From: Lacihabitans sp. CS3-21
GTDB lineage: Bacteria; Bacteroidota; Bacteroidia; Cytophagales; Spirosomataceae
Length of the DNA: 64,000 nt
Reading direction: 5' to 3'
Assembly (NCBI RefSeq): GCF_024343675.1
Contig: NZ_RJUD01000003.1
Location: forward strand, 1 to 64,000
The translations under genes were made by a program, and so were the position numbers. Position 1 is the stretch's first letter. Every line of letters starts with the position of its first letter. The notes beneath the pieces were generated by a model, which saw only the letters and a list, made by a program, of their open reading frames with translations, had not been told where the DNA came from and ran no database searches. This document shows, piece after piece, positions 8,729-16,744 of the stretch.

Positions 8729-9868
8729 ATGAAAAAAGCATTCACTAGCATACTATTAATGAGTCTGATGGTTTTTGTCACGGTTTCATGTGGTAAAAAA
8801 GAAGACAACTCTTTGGCAGGTAAAAAGACTCAATTAGCCACTCTTCAAAAGGAAGTGAGCACGCTTACAGATAAAATTCAAAAATTACAAAGCGAAATTG
8901 ATAAATTAGAACCCAATAAGGAACAAAAAGTTAAAACGGTTTCGGTTTCGCCAATTGTCACCGAAAATTTCCAACACTTTGTAGAAGCCACCGGTAGATT
9001 AGAAGCGGAAAACAACGTGTTTGTAAGTCCACAAACTGGAGGTGCTTTGACGCGAGTTTTTGTGAAAATCGGAGATTATGTTACCAAAGGACAGAAAATA
9101 GCTACCATTGACAATTCTATTTTGAGAAATTCAATGCAGGAGGTAGAAATTCAACTTGAAACTGCAAAAACGATTTTTGAAAGACAAAAAAATCTTTGGG
9201 ATCAAAAAATCGGGACTGAAGTTCAGTACATCCAAGCTAAATCAGCAGTAGAATCTCTTGAAAGAAGAATAAATACATTAAAATCTCAAGATGTATTTAA
9301 CGTAGTAGTGTCACCAATATCCGGAGTTGTAGACGAAGTAAGACTAAAAGCTGGCGAAATAGCAGCTCCTGGAATTGGAATTGTCAGAATCGTTAACTTC
9401 AGCGACTTGAAAGTGGTTGCCAACGTACCTGATACTTATGCAGGAACGATTTCAAAAGGAGATATGGTAAAAATTAAATTCCCTGACCTTCAAAAAGAAA
9501 TCTCCGCTAAACTTTCTTATGTAAGTCAAACGATTAATCAAGTTTCTAGAACTTTTACTGTAGAGGCTAAGGTACCAAATTTTGACAAAGCACTCAAGCC
9601 AAATTTAACAGCAATCATGAACGTAAATGACCAGTCGAAAGGTGCCGCAATAGTAATTACGGAGAGTTTTGTGCAAAATACTGAACAGGGCTCTATAGTT
9701 TATGTGGCAGAAACTGAAGGTAACAAGAAAATTGCAAGAGCTAAGGTTGTAAAAACAGGTCTATCGTATGATGGAAAAATTGAAATAATCTCTGGCCTTT
9801 CTTCGGGTGACTTATTGATTACACAAGGTTACCAAGAGATTGTAGACGGCCAATTGATCAATTATTGA
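8729..9868 (+). CDS. RND efflux periplasmic adaptor (membrane fusion) lipoprotein
   Basis: A 379-residue adaptor. The N terminus has a lipoprotein signal with a cysteine in VTVSCGKK (Cys21). A short coiled coil of heptads follows at residues 31-65. The HlyD/AcrA-type barrel-sandwich hybrid comes next (GGALTRVFVKIGDYVTKGQKIATI), then a helical hairpin, the returning lipoyl half-motif SPISGVVDEV and beta-barrel and membrane-proximal domains. It links the inner-membrane pump to TolC. The extra N-terminal coiled coil before the lipoyl motif is characteristic of adaptors in this phylum. Confidence 0.92.
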   Translation: MKKAFTSILLMSLMVFVTVSCGKKEDNSLAGKKTQLATLQKEVSTLTDKIQKLQSEIDKLEPNKEQKVKTVSVSPIVTENFQHFVEATGRLEAENNVFVSPQTGGALTRVFVKIGDYVTKGQKIATIDNSILRNSMQEVEIQLETAKTIFERQKNLWDQKIGTEVQYIQAKSAVESLERRINTLKSQDVFNVVVSPISGVVDEVRLKAGEIAAPGIGIVRIVNFSDLKVVANVPDTYAGTISKGDMVKIKFPDLQKEISAKLSYVSQTINQVSRTFTVEAKVPNFDKALKPNLTAIMNVNDQSKGAAIVITESFVQNTEQGSIVYVAETEGNKKIARAKVVKTGLSYDGKIEIISGLSSGDLLITQGYQEIVDGQLINY

Positions 9869-9887
9869 TACCAAAAATAACATTAAA

Positions 9888-12800
9888 ATGAACGAAAAAA
9901 ATATACATGAATCTAAGCTTCCCGAAGCCAAAGGGTTTATATATAATATGATTGGTGGTTTGGCAAGAAATAAAACCACGGTCTATTTAATAACTTTTTT
10001 GGTAACTATAGCTGGCTATTTTATATTCAACGGCTTACCAAAGGAACAGTTTCCAGAAATTGTGGTACCTCAGGTAGTTGTGCAAACGGTTTATGCAGGT
10101 ACCACTCCTGTAGATATCGAAAACCTAATTAACAAACCTTTAGAGAAACAGTTAAAATCTGAGAAGGGAGTAAAGAAAATCAAATCTAATGCTCTTCAAG
10201 ATGTGTCGGTTATTATTGTTGAATTCGAAACAGATGTGGATGTAGTAGTTGCCAAAGAACGATGCAAAAGTGCAATTGAAAGAGCAAAAAGGGACCTCCC
10301 AAAGGATTTGACACAAGACCCATCGGCTGTAGAGGTTAATTTCTCAGAGTTTCCGATTATGAATATCAACATATCGGGTAATTTTCCTCTGGAAAAATTA
10401 AAATCTTATGGTGAGCAGTTGCAAGACAAGATTGAAGCCATGTCAGAAATAACCAGAGTGGACATAGTTGGTGCTTTGACAAGAGAAATTCAAATCAACT
10501 TGGACATCAATAAAATGAAAGCTTACGGGATTGCATTTTATGATATACAGTCGGCCATTCAAGGCGAAAACGTGAATATTTCAGGTGGTGAACTTAATGT
10601 GCAGGATGTTAGACGTTCACTAAGAGTAGCTGGAGAATTTAAGTCTATTGATCAAATTAAAAATGTAATCATCCGTTCAGGACAAGGAGCTACCGTTAAA
10701 CTTGGCGATATTGCTGAGGTAGTGGATTCCAATGCCGAGCGTCAGGATTTTGCGAGATTAGACAACAAGTCGGTGGTAACCTTGAACGTCATAAAACGTG
10801 GAGGGGAAAACTTGGTAATAGCATCCGAAAAAATCGAAGAAATTCTGGCTGAATTTAAGTCGGGAGATATGCCGGAAGGTTTAAAAATTACGATTACTGC
10901 GGATTCAAGTGAAAGAACCAAAGCAGACTTAGACGACCTTATCAATACTGTGGTTCTTGGTTTCTTGTTTGTAGTTTTTGTTTTGATGTTTTTCATGGGT
11001 GTTCGTGATGCCATTTTTGTTGGTCTTTCCGTTCCACTTTCGGCTTTATTAGCATTTTATCCTTTATTGTTGATGGGCTTTACGCTCAATACCATGGTGC
11101 TTTTTGCATTCCTATTGGGCTTGGGAATTGTCGTTGATGACGCCATTGTGGTTATTGAAAACTCCCATAGAATATTCAACATGCACAAACATTTGACTAT
11201 CACAGAGGCAGTGAAATTGGCAGCATCTGAGGTGTTTGTTCCTGTGCTTTCAGGTACTTTAACAACTATAGCACCATTTTTTCCTTTACTCTTTTGGGAT
11301 GGAATAGTGGGAGAATTTATGAAGTATTTGCCTTATACTTTGATATTTACCTTATTGGCCTCATTGATTGTGGCTTATGTCATGAACCCAATATTTGCGA
11401 TTTCGTTTATGAAACGTGATGAAGATGACCACCACCTCGACAAGGGTTGGAAGTCGCTCAAGAAGCCCCTAATCGTTCTTGGAGCTATTGCAGCTGTTTC
11501 ATATTTGATATCTTTTGGTGGAAATACATCTTTCAGAGGTGTAGCTAACTTTACAGTGTTGATTATTATTCTTTATATTTTCAATCATTTTATTCTTACA
11601 CCAAAACTTATCTTACCTTTTCAAGATAAACTACTGCCAAAACTTAAGAACAACTATAAAACGCTTATCTCTTGGTTGATTTCGGGTAGTAAGCCTATTT
11701 GGGCCGTGATAAGTATGTTTGGTTTGTTAATTTTTACCATTGTTTTGATGGGCATTGTCAAGCCAGAAGTTATATTTTTCCCAAGTGCTGAGCCTGATTA
11801 TATTTATGTTTACAACGTTCTTCCAGTGGGAACAGATGCTACCAAAACAGATGAGGTCACCAAAGAAATTGAAAGAAGAGTTTTTGAGGTAATCAAAGAA
11901 AACAAAGCCGAATTGGCGGTGAATTCGGTGATTTCTAACGTGGGTAAAAATGCGGGAGACCCTATGAACCCCGACAGGACAGCAACGCCGCATAAGTCTA
12001 AAGTGACCATTGCTTTCGTGAAAAAAGATGCAAGAAACGGTATCTCTTCTGAGCAAATACTCAACAAAGTTAGAGAAAAAACTATGGGTATACCGGGTGC
12101 TGAAATTTCAGTTCAAAGAGAATCCAATGGGCCTCCAACGGGTAAGCCAATTGCAATTGAAATTGTTGGTAAGGAGTTCGATGAAATGATTAGAATTGAG
12201 AAAGAAGTAAGGAGGAAAATAGAAGAGGCTGGAATTAAAGGTATTGAAGAACTAAAGTCTGACTTGGTTACCAATAAACCAGAGATTATTGTAAATGTTG
12301 ATCGCGAAAAAGCCTCGAGAGAAGGTATTAGTTCGGCAACAATTGCTATGGCGATTCGAACAGCCCTTTTTGGTACTGAAATCTCTAAGTTCCGTGATAC
12401 AGAGGACGAATATCCAATTCAATTGCGTTTGAAGCATGAAGATCGAAACCAAGTGGAGAAACTCTTGAGTATGAACGTAACCTCTCGCGATATGAATATG
12501 GGTGGGGTTTTAAGAAACGTTCCGCTTTCATCTGTTGCAGATATCAGCTATACTTCTACGTTTTCGCAAATCAACCGCAAGGATAACGAGCGTATCATTA
12601 CTCTTTCGTCTGATGTGATTTTGCCATATAATGCCACTGAAGTTAATAAAGAGATATTAAATGCCATAGGCGGAATAAGTTTACCTGCTGGATATGTTAT
12701 TCGCCAAGGTGGTGAGCAAGAAGAACAAGCTGAATCAATGGCATTTTTGGGAGGAGCATTCTTGGTATCTTTAGTACTTATTTATTTGATTTTGGCGGCT

Positions 12801-13304
12801 CAGTTTAATTCCATTATTAAGCCTCTAATCATTTTTGTGACCATTCTTTTAAGTTTAATAGGCGTACTTTTAGGCTTTATGTTGTTTGGTAAAACATTCT
12901 CTGTGATTATGTCAGGAGTAGGTATCATTGCTTTGGCGGGGATTGTGGTTAAAAACGGTATATTGCTAATAGAATTTACAGATGAACTCATAGGAAGAGG
13001 ATATGAACTAAAAGAAGCCATTATAGAAGCCGGTTCAACGCGACTAACGCCTGTTTTACTAACGGCAGCTTCTGCAGTTCTTGGCCTAATACCGCTCGCT
13101 TTGGGTCTAACAGTGGATTTCGGTGCAATGTTTGTAGATCTTAATCCTGTTATTCATACTGGTGGAGATAGTGCTGTATTTTGGAATATCTTGGCTTGGA
13201 CCATTATTTATGGTCTAACATTCTCAACTATTCTTACTTTGGTAATTGTGCCGTGTATGTACTACATTAACGAGCGAATGAAAGTAAAGCTTTGGAAGAA
13301 GTAA
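9888..13304 (+). CDS. RND efflux transporter permease
   Basis: A 1138-residue inner-membrane RND pump. It has an N-terminal TM helix (about 30-50), a large periplasmic porter domain with PVDIENLINKPLEKQLKS, the proton-relay aspartate pair in TM4 (GLGIVVDDAIVVIENS), a second porter loop, and the C-terminal TM block with GIVVKNGILLIEF. It exports hydrophobic compounds by proton antiport; the sequence does not tell drugs from lipids or metals. At about 1140 residues it is longer than AcrB, because of an insert of about 80 residues between TM6 and TM7 that carries a charged HH-rich loop and extra hydrophobic segments. It is the last gene of the operon. Confidence 0.93.
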   Translation: MNEKNIHESKLPEAKGFIYNMIGGLARNKTTVYLITFLVTIAGYFIFNGLPKEQFPEIVVPQVVVQTVYAGTTPVDIENLINKPLEKQLKSEKGVKKIKSNALQDVSVIIVEFETDVDVVVAKERCKSAIERAKRDLPKDLTQDPSAVEVNFSEFPIMNINISGNFPLEKLKSYGEQLQDKIEAMSEITRVDIVGALTREIQINLDINKMKAYGIAFYDIQSAIQGENVNISGGELNVQDVRRSLRVAGEFKSIDQIKNVIIRSGQGATVKLGDIAEVVDSNAERQDFARLDNKSVVTLNVIKRGGENLVIASEKIEEILAEFKSGDMPEGLKITITADSSERTKADLDDLINTVVLGFLFVVFVLMFFMGVRDAIFVGLSVPLSALLAFYPLLLMGFTLNTMVLFAFLLGLGIVVDDAIVVIENSHRIFNMHKHLTITEAVKLAASEVFVPVLSGTLTTIAPFFPLLFWDGIVGEFMKYLPYTLIFTLLASLIVAYVMNPIFAISFMKRDEDDHHLDKGWKSLKKPLIVLGAIAAVSYLISFGGNTSFRGVANFTVLIIILYIFNHFILTPKLILPFQDKLLPKLKNNYKTLISWLISGSKPIWAVISMFGLLIFTIVLMGIVKPEVIFFPSAEPDYIYVYNVLPVGTDATKTDEVTKEIERRVFEVIKENKAELAVNSVISNVGKNAGDPMNPDRTATPHKSKVTIAFVKKDARNGISSEQILNKVREKTMGIPGAEISVQRESNGPPTGKPIAIEIVGKEFDEMIRIEKEVRRKIEEAGIKGIEELKSDLVTNKPEIIVNVDREKASREGISSATIAMAIRTALFGTEISKFRDTEDEYPIQLRLKHEDRNQVEKLLSMNVTSRDMNMGGVLRNVPLSSVADISYTSTFSQINRKDNERIITLSSDVILPYNATEVNKEILNAIGGISLPAGYVIRQGGEQEEQAESMAFLGGAFLVSLVLIYLILAAQFNSIIKPLIIFVTILLSLIGVLLGFMLFGKTFSVIMSGVGIIALAGIVVKNGILLIEFTDELIGRGYELKEAIIEAGSTRLTPVLLTAASAVLGLIPLALGLTVDFGAMFVDLNPVIHTGGDSAVFWNILAWTIIYGLTFSTILTLVIVPCMYYINERMKVKLWKK

Positions 13305-13326
13305 CATGCTGATCTAGTATTTTTGG

Positions 13327-13354
13327 AAGGCCTCTCATGGAAATGGGAGGCCTT
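13327..13354 (+). terminator. Terminator of the efflux operon
   Basis: Twelve-base arms (with one G-U pair) enclose a GGAA tetraloop. The stem begins AAGGCCTC and returns GAGGCCTT, followed by a short T-containing tail. It starts 22 bases after the RND permease stop codon. Confidence 0.85.
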
Positions 13355-13380
13355 TCTGATTTGAGGTGGTGTAAAATCCT

Positions 13381-13819
13381 TTGACATCTTTGATACCATC
13401 CTCTATTGACAAAATTCGTTCATATCTTTTTCGATTATTCTTGACCGAGGATTTGTCAAATTCTGTTAAGAAGGAAAAACTAAATAGAATTAAGACTTCA
13501 GAGAGGTCGAACATTTCAATTGATTTTTATAAATTTGATAAGTAGTAGAAATGAAACTGCCCACCATAAGCAAGAGAATACCTTGACATTTTATTGGCTC
13601 TACAAATTGTCTTTGATTATAAGGTTATATGTAAAAGCATTTGCTGTTTTAAAAAATCTAGATAATCAAGATGAAAATACCCTGAACTTTAATGATTGCC
13701 TAAAGACTATACAAATTTTCGGAGTAGAAATAGATTTAATTCAAACCTTCTGTGGTCTTGTAGTTTCTTTTTTTGAATATTATGGCGATAGAAATATCCA
13801 CTTTAGTCGGGAAGAATAA
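13381..13819 (+). pseudogene. Possible decayed gene, split over two reading frames
   Basis: Two overlapping frames look more protein-like than the surrounding spacer. The first (from about 13381 to a double stop near 13545) reads through IDKIRSYLFRLFLTEDLSNS. The second (about 13484-13819) continues through KAFAVLKNLDNQDEN and ends GDRNIHFSREE. Joined by one frameshift they would give about 145 residues. Neither has an ATG: the longer frame only has a TTG at 13520. No family was recognised. It could equally be chance open frame in AT-rich sequence, so confidence is low. Confidence 0.25.
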
Positions 13820-13880
13820 AAAGTCATAGTTAGATTAAACGTATATTTTCAAGAAAAGAATTTAATTAGTTTAGAAGGAT

Positions 13881-13906
13881 TGCCTACAAACATTAGTTTA
13901 TAGGCA
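13881..13906. repeat. Inverted repeat / hairpin upstream of the RDD gene
   Basis: Eleven-base arms TGCCTACAAAC and GTTTATAGGCA pair with one mismatch around an ATTA loop. Neither strand has a T run after it, so it is not an ordinary terminator. It may be a structured RNA element, a protein-binding site, or the scar of a small mobile repeat. Confidence 0.5.
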
Positions 13907-13989
13907 GCAAGTGTTTGAGTGAGCGTTTGCAAAAGATTAAAATTCTATTTTAATTGTATCATTTATTCTTGACCCTTTAATTTATAACC

Positions 13990-14478
13990 ATGGAAAACTT
14001 TAGATTTGCTAGTTTTGGAAGGCGTTTTGCCGCCTTTCTTCTTGATGTTGTGTTAGTACTATTAATCAATTATGTCTTATTTTCACTAGTTTTTGCACCT
14101 TTTGGAGGTTTATTAGGGGCTATGGGTCTAAAAGATTTTCAATTTGGAGAAGATATAGTGAAGGGAGCATTTGCTGGTATTGGAGCATTTCTTGTTTTAG
14201 CAATAACCTTATTAGGTGTTTTTTTTGTTGCATTTATTTATGATTTTGTTTTGTTGGCCACACCTAAACAAGCCACTATTGGTAAAATGCTGATGAAAAT
14301 AAAGGTTATTAAAGTGGATGGAAGTTCAATAAATATTTTTGAGGCTTTTTTCCGTTCATTAATTAAATTTGCTTCCGGCTTCTTTTTTATATTTCTTTGG
14401 ATTTTATGTTTGTTTACAACCAGAAAACAAAATCTTCATGATTTGATAGTCAATGCCATTGTGGTGGATTCTAATTAA
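13990..14478 (+). CDS. RDD family membrane protein
   Basis: A 162-residue integral membrane protein. It opens with FGRRFAAFLLDVVLVLLI, the R-x(3)-D signature that names the RDD family, followed by three to four hydrophobic segments. A second hallmark, QATIGKMLMKIKVIKVDG, precedes the last pair of helices. Members have no settled general function; some have been tied to ion transport or membrane modification. It stands alone between two gene-poor spacers, so context does not help. Confidence 0.85.
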   Translation: MENFRFASFGRRFAAFLLDVVLVLLINYVLFSLVFAPFGGLLGAMGLKDFQFGEDIVKGAFAGIGAFLVLAITLLGVFFVAFIYDFVLLATPKQATIGKMLMKIKVIKVDGSSINIFEAFFRSLIKFASGFFFIFLWILCLFTTRKQNLHDLIVNAIVVDSN

Positions 14479-14864
14479 TTTTTGTATACTTTATCTTATT
14501 GTCAGACAAGATTATTGGGGCAATTTCAAAGTCGGGGTTCCATTTTTTTCAAATAATTTTGAGCAAGAAGGCTTTATTCCTTTGTCTAAAGATAGTTAAG
14601 GTAATAGACACATTGGAGCGATATTATAAAAATGAGGGCAACTTGGTTTTACTTTCCATTAATGAGTCAAAATTTACTTCAGCGATTAAGTCAGAGAAAT
14701 CTACCAACAATGAAATTTACCCATATTTGTAGGGTGGTTTAAATCGTAATGCTATTGTGAAAGTTTTCAATGGAACCTTAACGGATTTATTTGTACAATT
14801 TCTATGAGTTTAATGTTTAGTCCTATTTTAATCCAGATTAGGAGGTCATTTTCATGTATATATT
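14479..14864. other. 386-base spacer with a doubtful 77-codon frame
   Basis: The plus strand is open from a TTG at 14499 to 14732, but it has no ATG, no recognisable domain and no promoter-like box. I regard it as chance or as the remnant of a gene tail. Near 14840 an AGGAGG lies eight bases before an ATG opening a 29-codon frame antisense to the MutS-like gene; this is also probably coincidence, because genes here seldom use such sites. Confidence 0.4.
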
Positions 14865-16670
14865 TCAAGACATCTTTAAACCAATGGCTTCCAAAAGTAA
14901 AGAAGCGTTAAAGCTTTTACAAACGCCTTCTTTTATCAAATAATCAAAAATAAGCTCTCCGTTGGCTGTAGAGTATTCAAAATAGAAGTTTTTGACCTTA
15001 TTGGTATGTTTTGCGGAAATTTCCGACAATCGCAAATCATGGGTGGCGAGTAGTGCAATGGCATTTTCATTGACGAGTTTTTCAAACAAAGCCATAGAGC
15101 CTTTTAGTTTGTCTTCTGAGTTGGTTCCCCTGAGCATTTCGTCTATCAAAAAGATATGTAATTTGCCATTTTTCAAAGCTTCCAAAACAAGTTTTAGCCG
15201 TTCAATCTCCGCTTTGAAAGTAGAGGCGTTTTCGTAAATAGAATCCGTGATACGCATATAACAAATGGGCTCTATTCCAAGTCTTAAATGGAGATTTAGG
15301 GCAAAAACAGGAGCTCCCATATTTGCCAAAATAATGTTGATTCCAATAGTTCTCAGAAAAGTACTTTTACCCGACATGTTACTGCCCGTAATCAGGTTTA
15401 CACGATTATGGTTATTCAATTCAAAATCATTGGAAATAGGTTTATGCACCTTTATCAAAGGATGACCTATTTGTTTAGCACTTATAAACGTTTCAGTTTC
15501 TTCATGAAAACTTGGTAGGCACCAGTCTGGATTATTAAAATGTAGGGTACCCAAACTGGCGTAATATTCAAGAATAGCTATGCCCTTAAATATTTCCTTG
15601 AAGAAATTTGGGTTTTGACTCAGCCAGTCGCCCATTTTTAAAGTTTCTATTGGTTCAAAGGGTCTGGCACTGGTTAGAAAAATCCATGCTATCATGTTTT
15701 TCCGCATTTCTAAACGCTTCACAATCAATGAAAAGTCTTCTATTGGATTTTTAGATTGCAAGTTAGCTCTTGGGAAATCTTTTAATGCTTCTTGTAAAAT
15801 TTTAGACGAAAACTCCTCATTGGCAATCAATTCTGCGGCTTTTGAGAAACTCTGCAATGCCCTTCCTGTTACCGATATTTGCTCAAAATAAAGTTCGGTT
15901 ATTTTCTTGTTAAGGCCATTGAGGTAAAAATGGAAAAGCACCAAGCCACCGACTCCAAAACCAATTCCCTCAAATTTTATTAAGTAAAAACCCACAAATA
16001 AAGCAATCCAAACCAAAGGAACTATTTTTCCATAATATTTCAGGAAAGTACCTAGTGCTAATTTTGGCGGAATAGAAATTTGGGAAATTTGATGAGAAGA
16101 ATCAGCCAGTGAGCTGGGAATACTTATCAAAGAAGCCAAAAACTTCAGTCGCCAAGTGGTTTTCTCTTTTAATTCAGCAGTAGCTTCTTGTTTTTTATGT
16201 AAACCATCTACCGCAGATTCAATTTCAAGCATGTTTTTTGCTAATAATTCCACACCCCACCTTGTTTTGGCACGATTTAATAATTGAAAAAGCGAGTTCG
16301 GTCCAAACAAATCTAAGTCTGCAGAAAAAATATGGTGCGGATTCGAAAAATCACTGCCATCGCTATAAATACCATTGGGTTCACTGTTTAAAATCCCAAT
16401 TTCGTTTTTTAATAAGGTCTGCTGATGGTCATTTTGAAGTAAATTTTCTTCTGTTTCCTCATGATATTTCACCAAATAATAAAACCCACCCAAAAATAAA
16501 ATAAGCAAAACTCCACCTAAATAGATATTTATCTGAAAGGCTTTTATTAGACAAAGCGAACCAATAACCAAGAAAAATAGTCGATACGTGGAAGTCTTAT
16601 TATAGGTTTTTTGCAGGACTTCTCTATTTTCGAGGAGCGACTTTAGTTGTGTTTCGTAAAACTGTATCAT
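14865..16670 (-). CDS. MutS-family ATPase lacking the mismatch-recognition domain
   Basis: A 601-residue protein. Residues 1-90 carry two hydrophobic helices (YRLFFLVIGSLCLIKAFQI and a following one), and another hydrophobic pair lies near 210-260. The C-terminal third is a MutS ABC-type ATPase with the Walker A GSNMSGKST, the Q-loop region, Walker B HIFLIDEMLRGTNS and the ALLATHD histidine switch. The domain I mismatch-binding motif is absent. This is a known Bacteroidota branch of membrane-associated MutS-like proteins whose job is unclear. The ATG at 16670 is used because upstream in-frame codons run into the recG promoter spacer. It is divergent from recG. Confidence 0.82.
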   Translation of the reverse strand: MIQFYETQLKSLLENREVLQKTYNKTSTYRLFFLVIGSLCLIKAFQINIYLGGVLLILFLGGFYYLVKYHEETEENLLQNDHQQTLLKNEIGILNSEPNGIYSDGSDFSNPHHIFSADLDLFGPNSLFQLLNRAKTRWGVELLAKNMLEIESAVDGLHKKQEATAELKEKTTWRLKFLASLISIPSSLADSSHQISQISIPPKLALGTFLKYYGKIVPLVWIALFVGFYLIKFEGIGFGVGGLVLFHFYLNGLNKKITELYFEQISVTGRALQSFSKAAELIANEEFSSKILQEALKDFPRANLQSKNPIEDFSLIVKRLEMRKNMIAWIFLTSARPFEPIETLKMGDWLSQNPNFFKEIFKGIAILEYYASLGTLHFNNPDWCLPSFHEETETFISAKQIGHPLIKVHKPISNDFELNNHNRVNLITGSNMSGKSTFLRTIGINIILANMGAPVFALNLHLRLGIEPICYMRITDSIYENASTFKAEIERLKLVLEALKNGKLHIFLIDEMLRGTNSEDKLKGSMALFEKLVNENAIALLATHDLRLSEISAKHTNKVKNFYFEYSTANGELIFDYLIKEGVCKSFNASLLLEAIGLKMS

Positions 16671-16744
16671 TGAATAATCTGGTTGAAAAGGCAAAAATAA
16701 TTGAGAATTAATCAAATAACGGCTCAAATGCCTATTTTTGTTCC

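Larger units (their letters stand above)
13305..13989. other. 685-base low-density region between the efflux operon and the RDD gene
   Basis: It contains the efflux terminator at its left end, the doubtful split ORF (13381-13819), and a near-perfect hairpin at 13881-13906. A TATTCTTG box (13964-13971) with one mismatch to the -7 consensus lies 18 bases before the RDD start codon, but no matching -33 box was found. Nothing else was recognised. Confidence 0.5.

Noticed and set aside
14499-14732. 77-codon plus-strand frame after the RDD gene
   Set aside because: It begins only at TTG, has no ATG, no recognisable domain and no promoter-like match.
14854-14943. 29-codon frame with AGGAGG eight bases before its ATG, antisense to the MutS-like gene
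   Set aside because: Genes here rarely use such sites, the frame is very short and entirely antisense to coding sequence.
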